Shown here piece by piece: positions 25,846-34,013 of a DNA stretch of 64,000 nt (its first letter is position 1; each line of letters opens with the position of its first letter). Position numbers and translations under genes: made by a program. This DNA comes from Tenacibaculum haliotis. Its GTDB lineage: Bacteria > Bacteroidota > Bacteroidia > Flavobacteriales > Flavobacteriaceae. The notes below the pieces were generated by a model. The model worked only from the letters and a program-made list of their open reading frames with translations, did no database searches and had not been told where the DNA came from. The stretch lies in assembly GCF_025215075.1 (NCBI RefSeq), contig NZ_JAOBTH010000029.1, positions 372,001 through 436,000 of the forward strand, written 5' to 3'.

Positions 25846-27534
25846 TTAGTTCTTTTTTGCCCAGTTATCTCGTAAACCAACTGTTTTATTAAACACTAAG
25901 TTTTCGGCAGTAGAGTCATCATCTACATTAAAATATCCTAAACGTTGAAACTGAAATTGTTGACCAATTTTTGCTGTTTGTAAACTTGGCTCTACAAAAG
26001 CAGTAATTTTTTCTAATGAATTAGGATTCACAAATTCCATAAAATCTTTGTCTTTATGGTTATCTGGAGCTTCATCTAAAAACAAACGATCGTATGCTCT
26101 TACCTCAGCCTTTACAGCGTGTTTTACAGATACCCAATGTAAGGTTCCTTTTACTTTTCGCTTGCTTTCTTCTGTGTCACTTCCCGATTTTGTTTTCGGG
26201 TCATATGTACAGTGAATTACCGTAATTTCTCCGTTTTCATCTTTTTCACAACTTGTTGCAGTAATAAAATAAGCATTTTTAAGACGAACTTCTTTTCCTA
26301 ATTTTAATCTAAAGAACTTCTTGTTTGCTTCTTCTCTAAAATCTTCTCTTTCGATATAAATTTCTCTTGCAAAAGGAATAATTCTAGTGCCAGAATTTTC
26401 ATCCTCAGGATTGTTTTCTGCAATTAAAATCTCTTCTTTATCTTCAGGATAATTATCAATAATTACTTTTACAGGATCTAAAACTCCCATAACTCTGTTT
26501 GCAGTTTTGTTTAAATCTTCACGAATTTTAAACTCTAACAACGAAACATCAATAATGTTTTCTCTTTTTGATACGCCAACCGTTTCTATAAAATTACGGA
26601 TTGATGCTGGTGTATAACCACGTCTTCTTAACCCAGAAATTGTTGGCATTCTTGGATCATCCCATCCGTTTACGATTCCTTTTTCTACCAAAGTTAACAA
26701 CTTACGCTTACTCATAATAGTATAGCTTAAGTTTAAACGAGAAAACTCGCGTTGCTTTGGCGGATTTGGAAATTCTGTTTTACTGTATTCGTACACATTG
26801 TCGCGAAACCAGTTGTATAATTCTCTATGAGGTTTAAACTCTAAAGAACATAAAGAGTGTGAAATTTGCTCTAAATAATCACTCTCACCATGCGTCCAAT
26901 CATACATTGGGTAAATAACCCAGTCGTTTCCTGTTCTGTGGTGTGTTTTCTTTAAAATACGATACATTAACGGATCACGTAATAACATATTAGGCGATTC
27001 CATATCTATTTTAGCTCTTAAAACATGCGTTCCTTCATCAAACTCACCAGCTTTCATTCTGCTGAATAAATCTAAGTTTTCTTCAACAGATCTGCTTCTA
27101 AAAGGACTATTTGTTCCAACCTTTGTTGGTGTTCCTTTTTGAGCGCGCATTTCTTCAGAAGATTGACTATCGATATACGCTTTACCGTCTTTTATTAATA
27201 AAACAGCCCAGTCGTATAATTGCTGAAAGTAATCAGATGAATACAATTCATTTGCCCATTTATACCCTAACCAAGTAACATCTTCTTTAATGGCATCTAC
27301 ATACTCTTGCTCTTCTTTAGCAGGATTTGTGTCGTCAAAACGTAAGTTTACTGGCGCATTGTATTTTTCACCCAAACCAAAGCTAATTCCGATTGCTTTT
27401 GTGTGTCCGATATGTAAATATCCATTAGGTTCTGGCGGAAAACGAAAACGTAAATTTTCTTTTGGTAATCCGTTTGCAATATCCTCTTCAATAATTTGTT
27501 CTAAAAAATTCAATGATTTTTTTTCTTCTGACAT
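25846..27534 (-). CDS. glnS: Glutaminyl-tRNA synthetase
   Basis: A 562-residue class I aminoacyl-tRNA synthetase charging tRNA-Gln. HIGH motif is FPPEPNGYLHIGHTKAI (near residue 35-50) and the KMSKS-like loop is TIMSKRKL (near 270); the family-specific YPMYDWTHGESDYLEQISHSLCSLEF and the C-terminal beta-barrel anticodon-binding domains are complete. Start at the ATG at 27534 (MSEEKKSLNFLEQIIEEDI). A promoter at 27562-27555 and a terminator after the stop make it monocistronic. Confidence 0.96.
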   Translation of the reverse strand: MSEEKKSLNFLEQIIEEDIANGLPKENLRFRFPPEPNGYLHIGHTKAIGISFGLGEKYNAPVNLRFDDTNPAKEEQEYVDAIKEDVTWLGYKWANELYSSDYFQQLYDWAVLLIKDGKAYIDSQSSEEMRAQKGTPTKVGTNSPFRSRSVEENLDLFSRMKAGEFDEGTHVLRAKIDMESPNMLLRDPLMYRILKKTHHRTGNDWVIYPMYDWTHGESDYLEQISHSLCSLEFKPHRELYNWFRDNVYEYSKTEFPNPPKQREFSRLNLSYTIMSKRKLLTLVEKGIVNGWDDPRMPTISGLRRRGYTPASIRNFIETVGVSKRENIIDVSLLEFKIREDLNKTANRVMGVLDPVKVIIDNYPEDKEEILIAENNPEDENSGTRIIPFAREIYIEREDFREEANKKFFRLKLGKEVRLKNAYFITATSCEKDENGEITVIHCTYDPKTKSGSDTEESKRKVKGTLHWVSVKHAVKAEVRAYDRLFLDEAPDNHKDKDFMEFVNPNSLEKITAFVEPSLQTAKIGQQFQFQRLGYFNVDDDSTAENLVFNKTVGLRDNWAKKN

Positions 27535-27554
27535 CTTCTGTTGAAATTGAAGTG

Positions 27555-27562
27555 CAAAATTA
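27555..27562 (-). promoter_or_regulatory. -7 promoter element of glnS
   Basis: Minus strand TAATTTTG, exact TAnnTTTG, followed by C and 20 bases to the ATG. It lies just downstream of a terminator for upstream minus-strand transcription. Confidence 0.6.
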
Positions 27563-27586
27563 CGGAAAATTTTATCCAAAAAAAGA

Positions 27587-27618
27587 AAAGCGAAAACCCT
27601 TTATAGAGTTTTCGCTTT
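27587..27618 (-). terminator. Terminator between M1 peptidase and glnS
   Basis: AAAGCGAAAAC/GTTTTCGCTTT stem (11 bp, 10-base loop); the minus-strand side runs into CTTTTTTT, stopping transcription just before the glnS promoter. Confidence 0.75.
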
Positions 27619-27664
27619 CAATCTAAATATCTTTCGTTAAATAATTATCAATCCGTATGATGTG

Positions 27665-27745
27665 ATTCTGAAATAAATTCAGAATGACGTTGAAAATTAG
27701 TTATCACATCAAATACAATTCGTCAACCTGAACTTGCTTCAGGTT
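27665..27745. repeat. REP-like palindromic repeats, units 1 and 2
   Basis: Unit 1 (27665-27699) is ATTCTGAA-ATAAA-TTCAGAAT followed by GACGTTGAAAATTA. Unit 2 (27725-27745) is AACCTGAA-CTTGC-TTCAGGTT. Both are 8-5-8 palindromes with the core CTGAA/TTCAG, placed in a 436-bp gene-free stretch between glnS and the M1 peptidase gene. Confidence 0.8.
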
Positions 27746-27775
27746 CTCATTATTAGAACCTATCAACATTATGCT

Positions 27776-27810
27776 ATTCTGAAATAAATTCAGAATGACG
27801 TTGAAAATTA
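27776..27810. repeat. REP-like palindromic repeat, unit 3
   Basis: A perfect 35-bp copy of unit 1, in the same orientation and offset by 111 bp. Confidence 0.9.
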
Positions 27811-27853
27811 CAATTCGTTATCCAGAATTTGTTATAGATCCTTATAACAAAAC

Positions 27854-27911
27854 TGGTTCTCGATACAATTTTATTCCGTTAGCACTTCTTAAAATCTCTC
27901 GAACTGACAGT
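27854..27911. repeat. Second type of intergenic repeat element
   Basis: From GGTTCTCGATACAATTTTA to TCTCTCGAACTGACAGT, with an internal ATTTTA/TAAAAT inverted pair. The TTCTCGA...TCTCGAACTGAC frame resembles dispersed intergenic elements common in Flavobacteriaceae. No gene is visible in the remainder of 27535-27970. Confidence 0.45.
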
Positions 27912-27970
27912 CCGTAAATTTTAATACTTAAAAATAGGCAACAAGTTTAATTTACCTTTTGTACTACTTA

Positions 27971-29821
27971 TTATTTTCCGAACGAGTTATTTTCTTGATT
28001 GATGTCTGCCATTAATTTTGACGGATCAATTTCTACAGATTTTACTTCTTTTGAAGTTGTAAATGTATATGTTGGGTGTGCAAACGTCCAATCTGCAATT
28101 TTAGTTGCCTTGGTTGGTTTTTCACCACGCATCATACGTAAAGGAATATTAAACGCTTCTTTGCTTCCATCAACATAAGTAACCTCAACATCTATAGGCA
28201 TTGGCATTTGACCAATTCTCTCTAAAGTAACTTCTTTACCTGAAACAGCTTTTACACCATAATCAATCGTATGTATGGTTTGTGTCCATTCGTTTAAATA
28301 CCAATCTAAATGAATTCCTGAAACTTTTTCAGCAGTTCGTTTAATATCATTTGGTGTTGGGTGCTTGAAAGAAAAATCGTTAAAATATTTTTTTAATGTT
28401 TTTGCAACATTTTCTTCTCCAATAATATATTCTAATTGAGACAAGAAGATATTTCCTTTAGAATAACTTGCAATTCCGTATGCAGTATTTGTATGATACC
28501 TATCTGCATGTGTAGTTAATGGCTCTTCTATATTATTTTTTACTACATAATTATAACCTCTATACGATCCTGTATGTGGATTTCCAGCTTTTTTACCTAA
28601 AATTTCATTTCCTGCTTTGTTAGAAATATAAGTTGTAAAACCTTCATCCATCCATGGGTGTTTGCTTTCGTTTGTAGCTAATAAAAACTGAAACCAAGTA
28701 TGTGCCATTTCGTGAGCTGTCACACCAAATAAACTTCCCCAACTACGTTTCCCTGTAATTAAAGTACTCATAGCGTACTCCATTCCGCCATCACCACCTT
28801 GAATAACTGAATATTGTTTGTATGGATATTGCCCTATGTTTTCACTGAAGTAAGTCATTAATTCAGCAGTTTTAGGCTGTAATTTTTTCCAGCTTTCTAA
28901 ATATTTAGCGTCTAATGTTTTCTTGTATAAGAAATGTAAATCGATACCGTTATCCATCGTTAACATATCGTGTTTATATTCTGGATCTGCAGCCCAAGTA
29001 AAATCGTGTACGTTTGGCGCTGTAAAATTCCAAGTTAACTTTTCTCCTGACGGAATATTTAAAGCTTTCTTTTTGTTTTCATAACCATGCCCTACTTCTT
29101 GTGCATTTTGTAAATATCCTGTACCACCAACTACGTAGTTTTTATCGATATGTAAAGTAACATCAAAATTACCCCAAACACCGTGATATTCACGACCTAA
29201 ATAAGGAGGCGTATGCCATCCTTCAAAATCATATTCGGCCATTTTAGGATACCACTGCGCCATAGATAAAGCAACTCCTTCTGCATTATTACGTCCTGAA
29301 CGACGAATTTGATTTGGCACCTGTGCATCAAAAATCATATCAAAAGTTACACTTTCTCCTGGTTGAATTGCTTTGTTTAAAGTAACTTCTAAAATTGTAC
29401 CAACAGTTTCGTGCTTAACAACTGCTCCGTTTTGTTTTAATGAGTTTACTTTGATATATCCTATTTCAGACGGAGATAATTTTACAATTTTATCTGCAAT
29501 TTTACTACTCGGATCTTTAATGTTTCTCGAACGAACATCCATTTGAGAATTTGGTTGAAAGGCATTAAAATACAAGTGATAAAACACTTTATTTAAAACA
29601 TCTGGCGAGTTGTTTGTGTACACCAATTTTTGCGTTCCTTTATATTGAAATGTCTTTACATCCATATCAATATCCATTTTATAATCAACATGTTGTTGCC
29701 AATAATTTTGACTTGTTGATTTTTTTACTGGTACTTTCGCTACACTATTGTTGTTTGTTGTACTAGTAGCAGCACAAGAAACTATCGATAATAATGAAAG
29801 CCCTAATATTATTTTTTTCAT
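27971..29821 (-). CDS. M1-family metallopeptidase lipoprotein
   Basis: A 616-residue exported zinc aminopeptidase-like protein. Lipobox at MKKIILGLSLLSIVSC. The N-terminal beta domain of M1 peptidases is followed by the exopeptidase motif GGDGGMEYAMST in place of GAMEN, then the zinc site HEMAHTWFQFLLATNESKHPWMDEGF (first His near residue 370; HExxH-x18-E is intact). The C-terminal part includes IHLDWYLNEWTQTI. It should cut N-terminal residues from peptides outside the cytoplasm. It follows a small membrane-protein gene by one base, so the two are co-transcribed. Confidence 0.92.
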   Translation of the reverse strand: MKKIILGLSLLSIVSCAATSTTNNNSVAKVPVKKSTSQNYWQQHVDYKMDIDMDVKTFQYKGTQKLVYTNNSPDVLNKVFYHLYFNAFQPNSQMDVRSRNIKDPSSKIADKIVKLSPSEIGYIKVNSLKQNGAVVKHETVGTILEVTLNKAIQPGESVTFDMIFDAQVPNQIRRSGRNNAEGVALSMAQWYPKMAEYDFEGWHTPPYLGREYHGVWGNFDVTLHIDKNYVVGGTGYLQNAQEVGHGYENKKKALNIPSGEKLTWNFTAPNVHDFTWAADPEYKHDMLTMDNGIDLHFLYKKTLDAKYLESWKKLQPKTAELMTYFSENIGQYPYKQYSVIQGGDGGMEYAMSTLITGKRSWGSLFGVTAHEMAHTWFQFLLATNESKHPWMDEGFTTYISNKAGNEILGKKAGNPHTGSYRGYNYVVKNNIEEPLTTHADRYHTNTAYGIASYSKGNIFLSQLEYIIGEENVAKTLKKYFNDFSFKHPTPNDIKRTAEKVSGIHLDWYLNEWTQTIHTIDYGVKAVSGKEVTLERIGQMPMPIDVEVTYVDGSKEAFNIPLRMMRGEKPTKATKIADWTFAHPTYTFTTSKEVKSVEIDPSKLMADINQENNSFGK

Positions 29822-29822
29822 A

Positions 29823-30227
29823 TTAAATTGATTTAATTCCTATTGTGGTTAGGGTGTTTTTTAAGTTATTTAATTCGTTTTCATTTTTTAGTATCGTAAA
29901 GCTTCGTTTTTTTCCGTTGTGTAATTTTAAAAATACACGTTCTCTTCCTAAAACTTTCTTAACCTCTAGCCCTTCAATTTCTGAAAGATTGTAATTAGTT
30001 TTCCAAGATCTTTTAAAGAGATAAAAAAATACTGCAACTACTGATACTATTGCCAATATAAGCATCAAAACAAAAAGAAATTCATTTTTATAATAACGCA
30101 TCGAAAACAATTGAACTCCCATATTAAGTGCATTAACTAACATTAATACGATTACTAATTTCGAATGAGATGGCACCTCATCTTTAATTTTTAATTGTTC
30201 TTTTTGCTTATCAAACTCTAACTGCAT
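29823..30227 (-). CDS. Small membrane protein with PH-like tail
   Basis: A 134-residue protein of unknown function. A charged N-terminus, two transmembrane helices (LVIVLMLVNALNMGVQLF and FLFVLMLILAIVSVVAVFFYLF), then a soluble tail (WKTNYNLSEIEGLEVKKVLGRERVFLKLHNGKKRSFTIL) that looks like a short bacterial-PH-type beta domain. One base separates it from the M1 peptidase gene, and a terminator lies just upstream, so it is the first gene of that operon. Function not assignable. Confidence 0.65.
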   Translation of the reverse strand: MQLEFDKQKEQLKIKDEVPSHSKLVIVLMLVNALNMGVQLFSMRYYKNEFLFVLMLILAIVSVVAVFFYLFKRSWKTNYNLSEIEGLEVKKVLGRERVFLKLHNGKKRSFTILKNENELNNLKNTLTTIGIKSI

Positions 30228-30243
30228 AGGTTGTTATTATAAC

Positions 30244-30276
30244 AAAAAAAGGGCATCAAAATAATGCCCTTTTTTT
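30244..30276 (-). terminator. Terminator after the S8-peptidase-side intergenic region
   Basis: GGGCAT/ATGCCC stem extended by A-T pairs (30244-30256 with 30264-30276), seven-base loop. It ends minus-strand transcripts of the S8 peptidase gene. Confidence 0.8.
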
Positions 30277-30292
30277 AAATAGTATTCTGTTT

Positions 30293-31936
30293 TTATTTTC
30301 TTCCGTTTACCATTCTATCAGCCATTAAAACTGCATTGTAAGCGTTTACAATACGACCAGAAACCGATAAATCTGCAAAAGGAACTAAATCTCCTGCTGG
30401 ATTTGCTCTAGACGTAGATCCTGGTTTTGTAACCATTAAATCGATCTTCGTACCTGAGTTCATAATAATGTGCTTTACCTGGCTTGCAGATAACTGTGGA
30501 TAGTAAGAACGTATTAATGCCGCTACACCTGCAGTTGCTGGAGAAGCCATTGATGTTCCACTAATTTTCTTATAAGCATTGTCAGGAAAAGTTGAGTGTA
30601 TTTGAACTCCAGGAGCAAAAATATCTACATTTACTTTACCATAGTTTGAGAAACCTGCTGGTAATTTTTCATTATAATTAGCACTCATTGCACCAATCGT
30701 TAAGAAATTATCAGAAACCTCTGTTAATTGATCTGGAGCATCGTTTGGAAATGTTTTGTCTACATCGATGTTTTCTCCTGAATTTCCTGCTGCGTTTACA
30801 ATTAATACATCTTTAGAAGCTGCATATTTAATTGCATCGTAAACCCATTCTTTATTAGGTGAAAAAGCTTTACCAAAACTTGTGTTTATCACTTTTGCAC
30901 CATTATCAACCGCATAACGAATACCTAAAGCAACATCTTTATCATACTCATCTCCGTCAGAAACTGAACGTACTGCCATCATTTTTACATTATTGGCAAC
31001 ACCATTCATTCCTTTACCATTGTTACGCGTAGCACCAATAATACCAGAAACATGAGAACCGTGTGCTTCTCCTTTTTCTGAATGCCCAATATTTGCATCT
31101 CCATAACCAGGCTTATCGTTAATATCATAAGCATTATCACCTACAACAGTACGGTAATCTGTTTTTAAGTTATCTCCATTTATTGTTGCATTCGCAGTTT
31201 TAACTAACTTAGCTAATTCTTCTTTTGCTTGTGTTAATGAACTTAATCCAAAACCATACATTTGTTTTGCACCTTCAGCAGCCTTTGTTAAAGCAACATC
31301 AGTAGTTTTTAAAGCTAATACTTGTTCTTTTGTATAATCTGCTTTTCCAAAATGTTTTGCTAAAGCTGCATCAGCCATAGTTACTCCATCTAACATTTTT
31401 TTATAACGGGCTGCATTCTTTTTAGCTGCATCTACTTTTGTTTTTTGAAATGCTTTTACTTCTTTTAAAGTTTCTGCATCAGCAACAGAAGGATTCATTA
31501 AAATACGTTCGTACTCTAAATGTTCTTTATAAGAGCTTCCTAAAAAGTTCCATCCGTTAATATCATCAACATACCCATTTTTGTCATCATCAATCCCGTT
31601 TCCTTCAATTTCTTTAGTGTTTACCCAAGCAACATCTACTAAATCTTCGTGCTTTAAATCGGTACCAGAATCTACTACTCCAACAACAACTTCAACTCCT
31701 TTTTTTCCTTTTAAAAACTCGTAAGCTTTATTAACACTCATTCCTGGAATAGTATCTGTAGCTAAATCTAAATGTTGCCAATTATCTTTTTCATAAGCTG
31801 TTAATTCAGCTTTTTTTGCTGAAATATTTACCACAGTATTACTTCCTGTTGGTACTGCCACTTTACTTACTGATGAACAACCTACTAATGTAGTAATTGC
31901 AATTGCTGAGTAAAATACGGGTTTCAAAACTCTCAT
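30293..31936 (-). CDS. Subtilisin-like S8 serine peptidase lipoprotein
   Basis: A 547-residue exported protease. Lipobox near residue 20 (TTLVGCSS). Catalytic triad: Asp in VVGVVDSGTDLKHEDL, His in KGEAHGSHVSGIIGA, Ser in KISGTSMASPATAGVAALI; the oxyanion Asn is in IVNAAGNSGENID. About 110 helix-rich residues are inserted between the Asp and His blocks, as in several Bacteroidota S8 proteins. Preceded by an MBL hydrolase gene with a 10-bp gap, so probably co-transcribed. Likely degrades extracellular or periplasmic protein. Confidence 0.92.
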   Translation of the reverse strand: MRVLKPVFYSAIAITTLVGCSSVSKVAVPTGSNTVVNISAKKAELTAYEKDNWQHLDLATDTIPGMSVNKAYEFLKGKKGVEVVVGVVDSGTDLKHEDLVDVAWVNTKEIEGNGIDDDKNGYVDDINGWNFLGSSYKEHLEYERILMNPSVADAETLKEVKAFQKTKVDAAKKNAARYKKMLDGVTMADAALAKHFGKADYTKEQVLALKTTDVALTKAAEGAKQMYGFGLSSLTQAKEELAKLVKTANATINGDNLKTDYRTVVGDNAYDINDKPGYGDANIGHSEKGEAHGSHVSGIIGATRNNGKGMNGVANNVKMMAVRSVSDGDEYDKDVALGIRYAVDNGAKVINTSFGKAFSPNKEWVYDAIKYAASKDVLIVNAAGNSGENIDVDKTFPNDAPDQLTEVSDNFLTIGAMSANYNEKLPAGFSNYGKVNVDIFAPGVQIHSTFPDNAYKKISGTSMASPATAGVAALIRSYYPQLSASQVKHIIMNSGTKIDLMVTKPGSTSRANPAGDLVPFADLSVSGRIVNAYNAVLMADRMVNGRK

Positions 31937-31946
31937 AATCTTTATC

Positions 31947-32792
31947 TTAATTAAATATATCTGTAAATTTATAACTCTCTTTTAATCGTACTCCTTTTTC
32001 GGTGTGCTTTACTGTAATCAACTCGTTGTAAGCATCGTGCTCTAAGAACAAGTAAAACTCTTTATCAGCTGCTTCATTTAAAAAGGCTTCTTTTTCTTTT
32101 AATGTTAATAGTGGCCTGGTATCGTAGCCCATCACATACGGTAAAGGTAAATGACCTGCGGTTGGTAATAAATCGGCCATAAAAACAATAGTTTTATCTT
32201 GATATTGTATTTTAGGTAGCATTTGTTTTTCGGTATGTCCATCTTTAAACAATACATCAAAACCAACATAATCTTTTGCATTTAAGTGTAAAAAATTAAG
32301 CTGTCCGCTTTCTTTAATTGGTTGTATGTTTTCTTGTAAAAATGATGCTTTTTCTCGTGGATTTGGGTTTACTGCCCAATCCCAATGACGTTGATTACTC
32401 CAAAAACGAGCATTTTTAAATGCTGGCTCGTATCCTGTTTTATCTTTATTCCATTGAATAGACCCTCCGCAATGATCAAAATGTAAATGTGTTAAAAAAA
32501 CATCGGTAATATCATCTCTATGAAAACCGTGTTTTGCCAAGGAAACGTCTAAAGAAAAATCGCCAAACAAATAATAATATCCGAAGAATTTATCGGATTG
32601 TTTGTTTCCGATTCCTGTATCAATTAAAGTTAATCGATTTCCATCTTCAATAAGCATACAACGCATACTCATTGATATCATGTTTTTATCATCGGCAGGG
32701 TTTGTTTTTTGCCAAATTGATTTTGGAACTACGCCAAACATAGCGCCACCGTCTAATTTAAAATTACCTGTTTCTATGGGATAAATTCGCAT
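31947..32792 (-). CDS. MBL-fold metallo-hydrolase
   Basis: A 281-residue metallo-beta-lactamase-fold hydrolase. Zinc-binding motif THLHFDHCGGSI (HxHxDH) near residue 102, the next His in FKDGHTEKQMLP, an Asp in VFMADLLPTAGHLPLP and a terminal His in FLFLEHDAYNEL. No signal peptide. The early segment MLIEDGNRLTLIDTGIG and the helix-rich layout fit lactonase- or glyoxalase-like members; the substrate is unknown. Upstream of the S8 peptidase gene with only 10 bp between. A CATATTTG element lies five bases before the ATG. Confidence 0.88.
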   Translation of the reverse strand: MRIYPIETGNFKLDGGAMFGVVPKSIWQKTNPADDKNMISMSMRCMLIEDGNRLTLIDTGIGNKQSDKFFGYYYLFGDFSLDVSLAKHGFHRDDITDVFLTHLHFDHCGGSIQWNKDKTGYEPAFKNARFWSNQRHWDWAVNPNPREKASFLQENIQPIKESGQLNFLHLNAKDYVGFDVLFKDGHTEKQMLPKIQYQDKTIVFMADLLPTAGHLPLPYVMGYDTRPLLTLKEKEAFLNEAADKEFYLFLEHDAYNELITVKHTEKGVRLKESYKFTDIFN

Positions 32793-32842
32793 AGCTACAA
32801 ATATGCGGAATTTTAACGAAAGTTTTTGTTAATAAAAACAAA

Positions 32843-32870
32843 AAAAGACGCTTGATATCAAGCGTCTTTT
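32843..32870. terminator. Palindromic terminator
   Basis: AAAAGACGCTTGAT and its exact complement, 14-bp arms without a loop on paper, flanked by A- and T-runs. Downstream of the Ppx/GppA-like lipoprotein gene on the minus strand. Confidence 0.8.
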
Positions 32871-32891
32871 TGTTTTTATATATAATGTTTA

Positions 32892-33863
32892 TTATTCCTT
32901 ATCATTTAAAGATAATAAAAATCCTATTGTAAAATTAGCATCCCAATCAAATACAAATCTTTTACAACCTGTTTCATCTCCTATTGCTTTAAATATATTA
33001 AGTCCGCTCTCTACCTTTTTACCTTTTTTTGTTACAACATCTTTATAAGAATCGATATCTGTTGATAACATTGTAAATCTATTTGCTTCTTTTCTTATAG
33101 ATTTAGCCATATTAAAAGGCACACCTCCTATAATAAAACACAATGATTTTTTACCTTTTGGAATTGTAGCAGCAATTGATCTAACTTCCTTATAAACAAG
33201 TTCATCTGCTGTATCATTTTGAAAATATTTCGCTCCATATGAGTCTTTTCCAACAATTTCATTTCCTTCATAATAAGAAACTTTAGTATTTCCTGAACCT
33301 ATATCAACTACATAAGCAATACTTTTAAATTCATTAGGTAAAACTGCTTTTAAAGCATAAATACCTTCTTCTTCAGCTGTAACTTCATTTACCACGTACC
33401 CCAAATTTTTAAGCTCTCTTATGATAATTTTAGAAGTATCAGATATTTTTGCTCCAGAACTTACCACAAAATGAATATCGTCTGTTTTTACACCAAACTC
33501 AACAATTTTTTGAATATAATCCTTTAATTTCTTAGTAACTTCGTTAACATTTGTCATTCCCTCGATAATAAGACTATTACCAAACTCCTTACTTTTTACT
33601 TCGTAATTATTGTCTTTGTCTACATTTACAATAAAAGAATTAAAGCCTGAAGCACCTAATTCAACAACTCCTTTTAGAGTACCATTAACTGGTTTTGTTG
33701 GCGTGTAATTAAAGGTTGCTGCAGATGTTTTAGTTGTAACTTGTGTACTTGTTTGTTCTTTTACTGGTGCTGTTGTTTCTTTTGCTTCCGATTTTTTCTC
33801 GCTTCCACAAGCTCCAATAAATAAAAGCGCCACAAGAAGTGGTAATAATGTAAGTTTTTTCAT
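32892..33863 (-). CDS. Exported lipoprotein with Ppx/GppA-like actin fold
   Basis: A 323-residue lipoprotein (lipobox LLFIGAC, Cys19; Thr/Lys-rich linker to ~57). The rest reads like the N-terminal ASKHA fold of exopolyphosphatase/pppGpp phosphatase: a first phosphate loop GVVELGASGFNSFIV (65-79, Glu replacing the usual Asp), VTAEEEGIYALKAVLP (161-176, compare the GxEEA helix), a second loop YVVDIGSGNTKVSYYEGNEI (184-203) and a glycine pair LCFIIGGVPFNMA (~243-255). No C-terminal HD domain. Such folds normally bind ATP or polyphosphate in the cytoplasm, so an exported copy is unusual. Fold call is by motif reading; enzyme activity is unproven. Confidence 0.65.
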   Translation of the reverse strand: MKKLTLLPLLVALLFIGACGSEKKSEAKETTAPVKEQTSTQVTTKTSAATFNYTPTKPVNGTLKGVVELGASGFNSFIVNVDKDNNYEVKSKEFGNSLIIEGMTNVNEVTKKLKDYIQKIVEFGVKTDDIHFVVSSGAKISDTSKIIIRELKNLGYVVNEVTAEEEGIYALKAVLPNEFKSIAYVVDIGSGNTKVSYYEGNEIVGKDSYGAKYFQNDTADELVYKEVRSIAATIPKGKKSLCFIIGGVPFNMAKSIRKEANRFTMLSTDIDSYKDVVTKKGKKVESGLNIFKAIGDETGCKRFVFDWDANFTIGFLLSLNDKE

Positions 33864-34013
33864 AAAAATTTAAGTTTTTAGTAATTGATTTCAAAGCGAA
33901 TATACTTTTTTTAAAATTTTTAACAAAAACACCTTACGTAAAGTTATTGTTAAGCTTTAACAATACAATAATACCTTGTAAAAACTCAATTGTTTTATAA
34001 ATTTATATAGATA

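Noticed and set aside
27535..27970. tRNA gene or CRISPR in the 436-bp gap near glnS
   Set aside because: No cloverleaf with a TTCGA arm and only two identical spaced units of unequal surroundings; palindromic repeats explain it.
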